A DNA stretch of 32,264 nt, taken from the IMG/VR virus record IMGVR_UViG_3300037520_002266, positions 1 through 32,264 of that record; one strand, 5' to 3'. A program made the translations under genes and the position numbers. Positions 1-8,515 of the stretch are shown here, in pieces; the first letter of the stretch is position 1; every line of letters begins with the position of its first letter. The stretch comes from a virus. The notes beneath the pieces are model-generated. The model worked only from the letters and a program-made list of their open reading frames with translations. It did no database searches and was not told where the DNA came from.

Positions 1-170
1 GTGAATTGGCTTACCGTTTGGCTTGCAAATTTGCTTTAGACAAACCTGATTTGATTGAAAGATTATCTCAACAGAAAGAAGTTTCATTTACAAATGCTGC
101 AGAAACAGATGCGCCTTATGTAACGCTCAGAATTCAACCTGATTTCCTTGGTTTCCAAAAATATAACTGA
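1..170 (+). CDS. 3' end of a phage structural protein (partial)
   Basis: An open frame enters from the left edge (codons in phase with position 3) and ends at TGA 168-170, giving about 55 residues. The visible C-terminus reads ELAYRLACKFALDKPDL and later APYVTLRIQPDFLGF. It stops 11 bases before the ATG of the next virion gene, so it is probably in the same late operon. Position and size suggest a head or neck component upstream of the tail genes, but there is too little sequence to name a family. The existence of a coding end here is fairly sure; its function is inference from context. Confidence 0.6.
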   Translation, partial: ELAYRLACKFALDKPDLIERLSQQKEVSFTNAAETDAPYVTLRIQPDFLGFQKYN

Positions 171-181
171 GGAATGATATT

Positions 182-751
182 ATGCAGCTTACATATCGCG
201 GAAAATATACAAAATTAGATAGAAAGAATCCTAGAGGATTAGGTGTTTGTGATTATAGCGGTCTTATTGTACGCCATGCTGATTTACGTCGTCAAATGGA
301 GTACAGAGGAAGAGGATTAGTTTGGACTGGATTTTGGGTGCATTATAAGTTTCTAGATCTGCCTAATCCTCAAAAATTAACGCCTATTATTACAATGGAC
401 CCAGTCCCGTTAAAGAATCCTAGACCAGATCCTGAATTAGGAAACATTGAGGTTCCAACCGCCACTATTGATGTAAGTGGAAATGAAAACGTTACATTGT
501 CGGATGAGCAATACGATAATACGATCTTAAACTTTATAGGTGCATTAACTGGTAATATTATTGTATATATACCTGCTTTATATAATCAGTTTTATGCAAA
601 TAACTTAACTTCAGGCAATTATACGCTAAGTTTAGCTATTCCCTTACGATCGCAATTTCCTTTATTAATTCCAACGGCAAACGCTGTTACTCAAACAGGA
701 CCATTTGTAAATAATGACGGCATGTCTTTATCTATTTTACCGGGAGATTAA
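182..751 (+). CDS. Small virion protein with N-terminal CDYSG domain
   Basis: A 189-aa protein. The ribosome binding site GAGGA lies about 10 bases before the ATG. The N-terminal 75 residues carry a pattern I know from small podophage virion proteins: a C-D-x-S-G element (CDYSG, residues 23-27), a following RRQMEYRGRGLVWTG stretch, and a proline-rich end with DP and NPRPDP around residues 72-82. The last 110 residues are rich in beta-forming and polar residues (Asn, Thr, Ile) and look like a beta-sandwich of the type found on decoration or fibre-attachment proteins. It is followed after 3 bases by the large fibre gene, so it may attach or decorate that fibre. The family resemblance comes from memory of phage proteins, and the exact role is unknown. 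Confidence 0.6.
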   Translation: MQLTYRGKYTKLDRKNPRGLGVCDYSGLIVRHADLRRQMEYRGRGLVWTGFWVHYKFLDLPNPQKLTPIITMDPVPLKNPRPDPELGNIEVPTATIDVSGNENVTLSDEQYDNTILNFIGALTGNIIVYIPALYNQFYANNLTSGNYTLSLAIPLRSQFPLLIPTANAVTQTGPFVNNDGMSLSILPGD

Positions 752-754
752 GCA

Positions 755-3700
755 ATGAGTGCGCCAAATACATCAACCTATATTTTAATGACTCCCGATC
801 CCACTGATTTACCTAATTCCCAATATCTGGGTGTGGGGCCCGGCTTAACTCTAACTTCAGGAGGTTTTGGAGGTGCTTATACTATTGGTACTTCTGGCGC
901 TTTGTCTTCTCTTATTGGGTTAGGTACATCAGGGATTCTGGCTCTAAATAATACGTCAAATACGCTTTCAACTTTTTCTCTAAGTTCAGATTCCACAATT
1001 AATATTCTGAATCCAGATGGATTGGCAGGAAGCCCAACATTTAGCGTTCTCCCAGAAACATCAATTCAACGAATACAAGTTTCTGCTAACGGAGGATCTA
1101 TTGTTGGAAATTATCCTACTTTAGATTTTATTGGTGGAGGTAATACAAGTATTTCCGTTGTTGGGAATCCTGGAGCAAATCGATTTGAAATTACAATTGA
1201 AAGTACAGGTGGTGGCGGTGGAGGGAGCGGCACAGTTACGAGTATTGGTTTAGTTTCTGCTAGTGGCACAATTTCTGTTACTGGGACACCTTCGCCAATT
1301 ACGAATTCAGGTACATTTGATTTAGATTTGCCAGTACTTCTAACGGCTGGTTCTGTGACAAATGCGAATATAACATTTGATCAATATGGGCGTATAACAG
1401 CAGCCTCTAATGGTTCTGGTGGTGGTGGCGTTACATCTGTTTTAGGGACATCTGGTCAGATTGATGTTTCAACAGTAGGTGGTGTCGCTACGGTTAGTTT
1501 GCCTGCTGCAGGAATTATTTATAATCAAAATATACTTTTAAATGGTCCTTCTTCTTCTTTTGGAATCAATGACGCCACAAGTGTGTGTACAATTTTAGGT
1601 GATAGTTTTAGGTTTGGATCTTTAACTGCACGAGGAATTGATTTCAATATTACAAATTCAAATGCATTAACCTTGTATGGGGGGCTAAGCAATGAATATG
1701 CTTTTCCGACAACAGGACCTACGGCGCCTAATCAAGTTATTAAATCTCCGTCTTCAGGAACTCAATTAATTTGGGCAGACGAAACATCAGGAACTATTTC
1801 ATCTGTTTCTGGAACATTAAATGAAATTACGGCAAGTACTGTTAGTGGCGCTGTTACATTGAGTCTTCCAAGTACATTAATTGCACCTGGTACACTTCAG
1901 GCAACTACAAGCGTTACAACTCCTGTTCTTGATATAACTGGATCTTTTATTAATCCGTGGCCAACAACAACGCCAACAGATTCTTTGAGAGTCCTTGGTT
2001 GCGGATTGTCTGGTGCTTTGTCATGGGTCCCTTATGGTGGAGGTGGCGGAGGCTCTGTGGTTGCTGTTGATGGAACAATCAGTCAAATTGTTACAACAAA
2101 CGCCGGAGGCCCAACAGTTACGGTTGGATTCCCAACAACAGGATCGATAATTTTTCCAAATAATATAGAAACATCAAGTGGTTTTAATCTTGTTGCAATT
2201 GGGAAAGACGCTTTGCAGAATGTTATTCTCGGAGACGCTGACTCTGTTAATATTGTCGCAATCGGAGGATATGCGTTAGATGCTTTAACGTCCAATGGAA
2301 ATACAGAAATTGTTGCTGTTGGATATGGAGCTTTGTCAGATAATACAACAGGGAATTTTAATGTTGCTGTTGGTTCACAAGCTTTAACTGCATTTATTTC
2401 CGGAAATTCTAACACTGGAATTGGCACAAATTCTTTAGAATTTCTGCTGAATGGAAATTATAATACAGCGTTAGGTTATATTGCTGGGTCCGCTTCCCCC
2501 ATCAGCGGATTAAGCGGGGGCAGTTACAACCTTTTACTTGGCGCAAATGCATGCCCTGTCAATCTAACGGGATCTGGGCAAATTGTCCTTGGCGATTCTA
2601 ATATAACAAATTTCAGCATTCCGGGGTTGGGAATTGATTATGATATTACATCTTCTGGATTATTCACCGTACCTGGATTAAATCTATCAACAATAAAATT
2701 AGCGGTCACAAACATTGCCCCAAGTGCAACAAATGGTTTTGTGTTAACGACAGTAAATGGCGTAACTGAATGGACAAATCCCACATTTTCCGGCACAGTT
2801 ACGAGTATTGGTTTAGTTTCTGCTAGTGGCACAATTTCTGTTACTGGAACGCCTTCACCGATTACGAATTCAGGTACATTTGATGTTGATTTGCCAGTAC
2901 TTCTAACGGCTGGTTCTGTGACAAATGCGAATATAACATTTGATCAATATGGGCGTATAACAGCAGCCTCTAATGGTTCTGGCGGCGGTGGTGGTGTTAC
3001 ATCTGTTTTAGGGACATCTGGTCAGATTGACGTTTCAACAGTTAGTGGTGTCGCTACGGTTAGTTTACCTGCTGCAGGAATTACTTATAATCAAAATATA
3101 CAAGTCACATCTCCAACGGGAGGCGGGACAACTATTACAATTGGAGCAACTACGCAAGAAATTCTTGTGTCAAACTCTAACTCACCTCTTTTAAGCACAA
3201 TAATTAGAAATAGCATAATTACAACGCCTTCTTTGTTTATAAACAATGGGGCGGGTATAAATTATATATTGCCAAATACAAACGGAACATCTGGACAAGT
3301 TATGACTTGGCCAAGCAGTGGAGATCAGTTGATTTGGTCAACTCCTTCTGGCGGTGGTATTACATCTGTTTTGGGGACTACGAATCAAATCACAGCCAAT
3401 ACAGTTGGGAACGTTGTTACTCTAAGTATCCCCAATCCTTTTATTGCCGAAGTAATAGAAGCTCCATTAGCAAACATAGCGGATCTGCAAATTTCAGGAC
3501 TATCGGGGACAGCTGGACAGGTACCAACAAGACAAGCTAACGGAAGTCTTGCATGGTCAACACCTGCTGGAGGTTCTGGGATTAGTGACATTACATCTAC
3601 AGGAAACACGATCACTATAACGAATGGTTCTGGACCAACAGCGAATATTGATTTACCAACAACCAGTGTTACGGCTGGTAGTTATACAAACACCAATATA

Positions 3701-5566
3701 ACGGTAGATGCTTATGGGCGTATAACAGCAGCCTCTAATGGTTCTGGCGGCGGTGGTGGTGTTACATCTGTTTTGGCTGCAACTCCTTTGTCATCAAGTG
3801 GTGGTGTTACTCCTCAAATAAGTATAACACCAAGCAGCACGCCTTATCAGGCTCTTGTAACAACCAGCGCTTTTGCAGTTGATTGGGGGGATGTAATTAA
3901 TGGTATTAATGGAACGTCAGGAGAAATTGAGGTTTCTTCAGATACCGTAATCCCAACTCTTTCATTTCCAGCGTCTGGCCCCACAAAATTCCCTAACGGA
4001 ATTTACACAAATGCTTCAGCTTTTGCACCTGGAAATCCTTCAAATGTAGCCATTGGAATTTTTACATTAGATAATGTTTCTATTAATGTTGGATTAAATA
4101 CCGGCATTTATAATACAGGAATAGGAGCTCAGGCAGGATTATCGCTCACAACAGGCATTTCAAATACAATACTTGGATATTTAGCCGGCAGTAATATTAC
4201 AACAGGATCTAATAATATTGTTATTGGCGCAAATGCTGTGTTATCTGGAACGGGTTCAAGTAGTGGAGAAATTGTCCTTGGTGATGGGAATATAACAAAA
4301 CTTTACATTCCGGGAATAAATTTAGATTTTGGAATTACTCAAGCTGGAAAATTAACATTAAATGTAGGAGAGTCCGGGCAATATAGCTTACCCAATATAG
4401 CTGGAGCACCCGGGGATGTTTTAACATGGCCTACAATTGGTAATCAACTTATATGGCAATCAGGAGGTGGCGGAATGACAATATCATCAATTACAGGGAC
4501 TACAAATCAAATTTGGGCTAATAATGGAATAACACCAGTTAGCTCAGGAAACGCAACATTATCTTTCCCAACAGGAAGCAATGGGCTTATATTTTCTGAT
4601 AATATTGTAACGAATGGAAATTCGGGGAATTCATTTGTTGGGTTGTCTGCATTTTCTGCCCCTGGATTTTTAGGAACAAACAACGTCGGTATGGGGTCAA
4701 ATGTAGGCGTTGCTTGCGAAACAACAAGTCAAAGCAACGTTGTTATAGGTCACAATGCGGGGTCAAATTCATTTTTTAATAATAATATAATTTTAGGAGC
4801 GGGCGCAAACGTCACGGCTCCATCAACATCAAATCAAATTGTGTTAGGAGCTAACACGCACACAACTTTGTCTATTCCTGGAATGGGAATTGATTACGGT
4901 GTAACGTCTCCAAACACGTTGAGTTTAAGTGGTGATCTTGCCGTTCAAAGCGGCACTGCCAATCAATATAAGCTCCCTACTGTTGCCGGAACATCTGGAC
5001 AGGTTATGACTTGGCCAAGCAGTGGAAGTCAATTAAATTGGTCAACTCCTTCTGGCGGTGGTGTAATAACAGCAAGCGGAACATGGACGCCTACTTCTCA
5101 ATTTACAGGAACAATTTTTTATACGTTTACCAAGATTGGAAATTTAGTCAATTTAAGTCTTACTTTGGATGTCGGCTTTAGAATCGTATGTAATACAAGC
5201 GATTCAGCTATTATCGTTGGGTCTCCTGGTTCTGGACTTGATCAATTTTTTCCAACAGTAAATCCAGTTCTTGGAATTTATACAGTTTTATTAGGGACTT
5301 CTTATGTGTCTGTTTTTGACAATACAGGAACTTGGCAATATTGTTTACCGGCCGCTATTTATTGCGATATTTCAAACAATGTTCCAGGCGACATAATGAT
5401 TCAATTTGCGCCTACCGTATTTTACGGAGGAATTATTTATGAAGTGACTCAGCCTACATTTGTCGCAGGGAATGAATACGGATTTAATTCTTCGAATTTA
5501 GCAATGTTAGCAACAAATGATGCAAATAACTTTTCTGTAACCTATATTACAAATTCAATTGGTTAA
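755..5566 (+). CDS. Giant modular tail fibre/adhesin (1603 aa)
   Basis: A low-complexity Gly/Ser/Thr/Asn-rich protein of 1603 aa with no hydrophobic segment. It is built from repeated modules. A TVTSIGLVSASG-containing module occurs at residues ~159-260 and again at ~679-782. Three YadA-head-like blocks with NTAIG/NVAVG-type left-handed roll repeats lie around residues 490-640, 1095-1190 and 1295-1375, and each ends in a similar IVLGDxNIT...IPGxGIDY linker. SGQVMTWPSSG linkers recur near residues 847 and 1414. The C-terminus (from GTWTPTSQFTG, about residue 1443) resembles the beta-sandwich tips of phage fibres. The organisation points to a trimeric receptor-binding fibre on the virion surface. 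Glycine hinges (GGGGG) separate the modules. It starts three bases after the preceding stop, with GGGAG upstream. The fibre call is secure; receptor and copy number are unknown. Confidence 0.8.
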   Translation: MSAPNTSTYILMTPDPTDLPNSQYLGVGPGLTLTSGGFGGAYTIGTSGALSSLIGLGTSGILALNNTSNTLSTFSLSSDSTINILNPDGLAGSPTFSVLPETSIQRIQVSANGGSIVGNYPTLDFIGGGNTSISVVGNPGANRFEITIESTGGGGGGSGTVTSIGLVSASGTISVTGTPSPITNSGTFDLDLPVLLTAGSVTNANITFDQYGRITAASNGSGGGGVTSVLGTSGQIDVSTVGGVATVSLPAAGIIYNQNILLNGPSSSFGINDATSVCTILGDSFRFGSLTARGIDFNITNSNALTLYGGLSNEYAFPTTGPTAPNQVIKSPSSGTQLIWADETSGTISSVSGTLNEITASTVSGAVTLSLPSTLIAPGTLQATTSVTTPVLDITGSFINPWPTTTPTDSLRVLGCGLSGALSWVPYGGGGGGSVVAVDGTISQIVTTNAGGPTVTVGFPTTGSIIFPNNIETSSGFNLVAIGKDALQNVILGDADSVNIVAIGGYALDALTSNGNTEIVAVGYGALSDNTTGNFNVAVGSQALTAFISGNSNTGIGTNSLEFLLNGNYNTALGYIAGSASPISGLSGGSYNLLLGANACPVNLTGSGQIVLGDSNITNFSIPGLGIDYDITSSGLFTVPGLNLSTIKLAVTNIAPSATNGFVLTTVNGVTEWTNPTFSGTVTSIGLVSASGTISVTGTPSPITNSGTFDVDLPVLLTAGSVTNANITFDQYGRITAASNGSGGGGGVTSVLGTSGQIDVSTVSGVATVSLPAAGITYNQNIQVTSPTGGGTTITIGATTQEILVSNSNSPLLSTIIRNSIITTPSLFINNGAGINYILPNTNGTSGQVMTWPSSGDQLIWSTPSGGGITSVLGTTNQITANTVGNVVTLSIPNPFIAEVIEAPLANIADLQISGLSGTAGQVPTRQANGSLAWSTPAGGSGISDITSTGNTITITNGSGPTANIDLPTTSVTAGSYTNTNITVDAYGRITAASNGSGGGGGVTSVLAATPLSSSGGVTPQISITPSSTPYQALVTTSAFAVDWGDVINGINGTSGEIEVSSDTVIPTLSFPASGPTKFPNGIYTNASAFAPGNPSNVAIGIFTLDNVSINVGLNTGIYNTGIGAQAGLSLTTGISNTILGYLAGSNITTGSNNIVIGANAVLSGTGSSSGEIVLGDGNITKLYIPGINLDFGITQAGKLTLNVGESGQYSLPNIAGAPGDVLTWPTIGNQLIWQSGGGGMTISSITGTTNQIWANNGITPVSSGNATLSFPTGSNGLIFSDNIVTNGNSGNSFVGLSAFSAPGFLGTNNVGMGSNVGVACETTSQSNVVIGHNAGSNSFFNNNIILGAGANVTAPSTSNQIVLGANTHTTLSIPGMGIDYGVTSPNTLSLSGDLAVQSGTANQYKLPTVAGTSGQVMTWPSSGSQLNWSTPSGGGVITASGTWTPTSQFTGTIFYTFTKIGNLVNLSLTLDVGFRIVCNTSDSAIIVGSPGSGLDQFFPTVNPVLGIYTVLLGTSYVSVFDNTGTWQYCLPAAIYCDISNNVPGDIMIQFAPTVFYGGIIYEVTQPTFVAGNEYGFNSSNLAMLATNDANNFSVTYITNSIG
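1229..1534 (+). repeat. Fibre-gene module, copy 1 (direct repeat)
   Basis: About 306 bp, nearly identical to 2791-3100, beginning CGGCACAGTTACGAGTATTG and ending at ATAATCAAAATATA. Differences are a handful of substitutions and one 3-base difference in a glycine run. A shorter third piece (TATGGGCGTATAACAGCAGC and following) recurs at about 3713-3775. DNA-level identity this high inside otherwise diverged modules implies recent duplication or ongoing gene conversion. Confidence 0.85.
2791..3100 (+). repeat. Fibre-gene module, copy 2 (direct repeat)
   Basis: Second copy of the module at 1229-1534, 310 bp long, with a longer Gly codon run near 2981-2996. Both copies are in frame within the fibre gene, so recombination between them would delete about 1.56 kb while keeping the reading frame. 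Confidence 0.85.
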
Positions 5567-5568
5567 TC

Positions 5569-6204
5569 ATGGCATTTTCCCTAACATACGACACGCTTGT
5601 TGCGGAACTACAGCAATACCCATTGCGTAATGATGAGAGGTATATTGAGAATATCCCTGTTTTTATTATGCTTGGGCAAAGGCAGGTTTGTAATGATTTA
5701 AAGATTTTACAAATCAAAACTTATGTTACGGATACGTTAACAAAAACGTCAAATACATTGGCTAAACCTGCCGATTGGTTAAACACCTCTTATTTCTCAA
5801 TTGGAACAGGGCAAGGATTTACAAAAAAATTACAATTAAAGTCTCGCTCTCAATCTTATTGTGATTATTACTGGCCTGATGCAACACAAACGGGAACACC
5901 CAAGTATTTCTGTGATAATGTTTTTAACAGTTGGCAATTTTACCCAACACCTGATCAGAATTACCCTTGTTTAATAGGGTATTTTGCACAACCTCAATTA
6001 TTGAGTCCAGAGACTCAGACGAATCCTTTAACCTTAACGATTCCTCATGTTTTATTGAAGGCTTGTTTAATTCAGACAGCACCTTTCTTAAAAGATGATG
6101 ATCGGGTGCCCATGTGGAAACAAGAATATATAGATGCAAAAGCAGCCGTTACAGAGGAAGATTTAGCCAGGATTTATGATGGATACAGTAAACGCAATTT
6201 GTGA
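5569..6204 (+). CDS. Phage neck adaptor protein (SU10 adaptor-like)
   Basis: A 211-aa protein that matches, from family knowledge, the adaptor that sits between portal and nozzle in SU10-type podophages. Visible family features are the start with TYDTLVAELQQY, the IPVFIMLGQRQVCNDL helix, the TLAKPADWLNT segment, a SYCDYYWPDATQTGTPKYF stretch with the usual W-P-D...G-T-P-K/R-F/Y pattern, then WQFYPTPD, and a C-terminal helix ending PFLKDDDRVPMWKQEY. The length is typical. It begins directly after the fibre stop with only a weak ribosome binding site, suggesting translational coupling. In such phages this protein forms a 12-fold ring at the connector. The fibre gene lies unusually upstream of it. 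Confidence 0.75.
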   Translation: MAFSLTYDTLVAELQQYPLRNDERYIENIPVFIMLGQRQVCNDLKILQIKTYVTDTLTKTSNTLAKPADWLNTSYFSIGTGQGFTKKLQLKSRSQSYCDYYWPDATQTGTPKYFCDNVFNSWQFYPTPDQNYPCLIGYFAQPQLLSPETQTNPLTLTIPHVLLKACLIQTAPFLKDDDRVPMWKQEYIDAKAAVTEEDLARIYDGYSKRNL

Positions 6205-6240
6205 TAGAATAAAGAAAGTGTTTTATTGGAGTATTAAAAG

Positions 6241-6309
6241 ATGCTTGTCACAGAGTTAATTGTTTTAGCGATCGTTTCTATTGTTAGTTTTGTTGCTCTC
6301 GTGAAGTAA
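6241..6309 (+). CDS. Membrane microprotein (22 aa)
   Basis: ATG at 6241 is preceded by GGAG at an acceptable spacing, and the frame ends at TAA 6307-6309. The 22 residues (MLVTELIVLAIVSIVSFVAL plus VK) form a single hydrophobic segment long enough to span a membrane, with one acidic residue near the N-terminus and a lysine at the end. It lies between the adaptor and the next gene, in the same direction, where nothing else codes. It could be a small membrane or ejection-linked peptide. The good ribosome binding site and hydrophobic pattern support it, but ORFs of this length can occur by chance. Confidence 0.45.
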   Translation: MLVTELIVLAIVSIVSFVALVK

Positions 6310-6317
6310 TTAATAAA

Positions 6318-6512
6318 ATGCGTCCATTCCTTAATGAAGAAGAGAAAATGGAATTTGAAGAACGGGCAGCTATCATGGAGTATGACGGTGGCTTATCTAG
6401 AACTGAAGCAGAATGGAAAGCTTGGCATTACGTTACAAAGTTAAAGAACATTAAAGATAAATTCATGAAAGATAAAGTTTGGGATCAGCCCATTTCTTTT
6501 GACTTCAAGTAA
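6318..6512 (+). CDS. Small phage protein with ERAAIMEYDGG motif (64 aa)
   Basis: A 64-aa charged protein. It contains EERAAIMEYDGGLSRTEAE (residues ~14-32), a short motif I associate with small phage and plasmid proteins in Proteobacteria, often near DNA-metabolism genes; no biochemical function is known to me. The ATG at 6318 has little Shine-Dalgarno sequence, so it may be translated by coupling to the 22-aa ORF that ends 8 bases upstream. No membrane segment and no cysteines. It sits between adaptor and fibre genes, an unusual place for a non-structural protein. Confidence 0.6.
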   Translation: MRPFLNEEEKMEFEERAAIMEYDGGLSRTEAEWKAWHYVTKLKNIKDKFMKDKVWDQPISFDFK

Positions 6513-6535
6513 GTTAATTAAAAAGAAAGTAGATT

Positions 6536-8512
6536 ATGTCAATTACGTCTGTTCAGTATGGTGCCGTCCAAACAGCTTATGTAGGATCTGCAACTTATAG
6601 TTTAGATACAATAGGTCAGAATTTAATTACGTATTGGCCGCAACCTTATGTAACTGCGACGAATATTCTAGCGGCAACCACAAATATTATCTGTACAGCG
6701 ACTGGCACGTCTTTAACATTCCCAGACGCAAACCAAGTCAGTACGGGATACAATGTTTTTATTAAAAGCGGCGCCACAAGCAATCAGAATTTTAATGTTT
6801 TGGACAACGCAGGAAACTTAATACAAGCTATTTCCCCTGGTGAAATTTGGTGGATTCAATTAGATGCCTATACGACGGATACAACGGCGGGTACTTGGTC
6901 CTCTATTCAAATGGGTGTAGGTACAACGACAATTGATGTTAATACAATTAAGGGATATGGATTAGAAGTTTTACCAACTCCAGGCACTGAATTAAGCACT
7001 TATACACCTGTGAGCACAATTACAACGACAACATATACAGTTCAAGCAACAGATCAGTCTTCAATGCTATTATTGAATGATGTGTCGACTGTTGATTTGC
7101 CTACCTTAGCAACAACGCAACAAGGTGGATTTTATTTTTCATTCAATAATATAAGCGCTGTGCCGGTTACATTTAATAGTGTTGCAACAATTAATGGCTT
7201 AGATTCCCCCCCTGGATTAGTTATTTATCCGAATCAAACAGGGACATTAGTTCAAGATTCATCAGGGAATTGGTGGACATTAGGACTTGGTCAAGGCTTT
7301 ACATTTGCGCAGACTGTTCTTACTATTCCTTTGTCCGGAGCAACTGTTGATTTAACAGCGACACAACTCAGTAAATTTGTTCTGCAATTTACTGGAACTC
7401 TTACAGAAAGTCTTGTTGTTTATTTTGGAACAACTCCTAGCAATTGGTACATACAAAATGCTTGTACGACAAATCCTGGAGTTACTTTAGAAATTTGCGC
7501 AGGAAGTGCTGCGACGCCCAGTGGCGAAAATATACTTTTAGAGTCTAATCAAAATTACATTGTTTATCTTGCCCCTATCCCTAATGTTGGAACATTACAG
7601 CTTTATGAAGCACCAACCCTTGCGGCTCCTACTACGTTTGACGCCGTAGACGGAAGTGCTTCGAGCCCAAGCTTTACTTTTACAAGTGACCCTCGTTCTG
7701 GGATGTTTTTACAATCAGCGTCAAACCCTTCAATTACAGCAAATGGCATAGATGTTGTTCGTTTTAATGGATTAACGAATACAGCTGTTCAAATTTTAGC
7801 CAATCCAAATGCGACAAATGCTAGTAGGCCTACGTTCTCTTTTGTTGGGGAAACAACCACAGGTATGGGCGCGAGTGCGACTTCCACATTAGATTTATAT
7901 GCCAATAATGTGAAGGTTTTAACCTCTACGTCTACAATAGTTTCTTGTCCTGTTGCTTTAACGGTGACTGGTGAGAGTACATTAACGGGAGGTGCTGTCA
8001 TCAATACACCGTCTACTCTTTCAGGAAGCGGCAGCATTAATATCTCAGGAAACATTACAACGACTGGGTCTGGAACTTTAAACGTCGCCGGATTGTCGAC
8101 ACTTACTGGGGGATTTACGAGTGCCGCAGCTTCTACGATTACATCAGGTGGGTTAACTGTAACGGGAACAACCGTTTTAAACACGCCATTAGGAATTGCT
8201 TATGGGGGGACTGGAGCTACGACTCAACAGACGGCTGCGATTAATATTTTTCCGTCAATAACAGGAAGTGGAGCATTCTCTTGGTTTGATTCTACAAATT
8301 GGATTACAACAGCGTCTCCTAATGGGAATTCAGTTGTTCCATTCTATAATGGGACTACCTGGCAACTCTACAATCTAAGTGCCATCACACAACCTACGAT
8401 TACTCTAATTTCGACAACTGCGGGTTGGTCAAGTATTAGCTTACCTTCTGATGGTACCTATTCTCTTCGATTGGTTGTAACTGGCGGCGTTCCGACTTAT
8501 TCATGGGTATAA
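6536..8512 (+). CDS. Second tail fibre/virion appendage protein (658 aa)
   Basis: A 658-aa Thr/Ser/Asn-rich protein. The first ~360 residues read as repeated beta-rich domains (for example two units with ...TWSSIQMG and ...NWWTLGLGQG, each closing a compact domain). From ~380 on it becomes a fibre-like region with DPRSGMF and a STLTGG-type repeat around residues 480-550. Near the C-terminus is LGIAYGGTGATTQQTA, a linker very commonly found shortly before the tip domain of phage tail fibres, followed by a short terminal domain. It lies just before the nozzle gene with only 3 bases between, so a tail appendage attached to nozzle or adaptor is likely. No enzymatic motif is recognised. Confidence 0.7.
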   Translation: MSITSVQYGAVQTAYVGSATYSLDTIGQNLITYWPQPYVTATNILAATTNIICTATGTSLTFPDANQVSTGYNVFIKSGATSNQNFNVLDNAGNLIQAISPGEIWWIQLDAYTTDTTAGTWSSIQMGVGTTTIDVNTIKGYGLEVLPTPGTELSTYTPVSTITTTTYTVQATDQSSMLLLNDVSTVDLPTLATTQQGGFYFSFNNISAVPVTFNSVATINGLDSPPGLVIYPNQTGTLVQDSSGNWWTLGLGQGFTFAQTVLTIPLSGATVDLTATQLSKFVLQFTGTLTESLVVYFGTTPSNWYIQNACTTNPGVTLEICAGSAATPSGENILLESNQNYIVYLAPIPNVGTLQLYEAPTLAAPTTFDAVDGSASSPSFTFTSDPRSGMFLQSASNPSITANGIDVVRFNGLTNTAVQILANPNATNASRPTFSFVGETTTGMGASATSTLDLYANNVKVLTSTSTIVSCPVALTVTGESTLTGGAVINTPSTLSGSGSINISGNITTTGSGTLNVAGLSTLTGGFTSAAASTITSGGLTVTGTTVLNTPLGIAYGGTGATTQQTAAINIFPSITGSGAFSWFDSTNWITTASPNGNSVVPFYNGTTWQLYNLSAITQPTITLISTTAGWSSISLPSDGTYSLRLVVTGGVPTYSWV

Positions 8513-8515
8513 AAA

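Noticed and set aside
2083-2427. A - strand ORF across the fibre gene
   Set aside because: Antisense shadow of the repetitive fibre coding sequence; no start signals and no independent composition.
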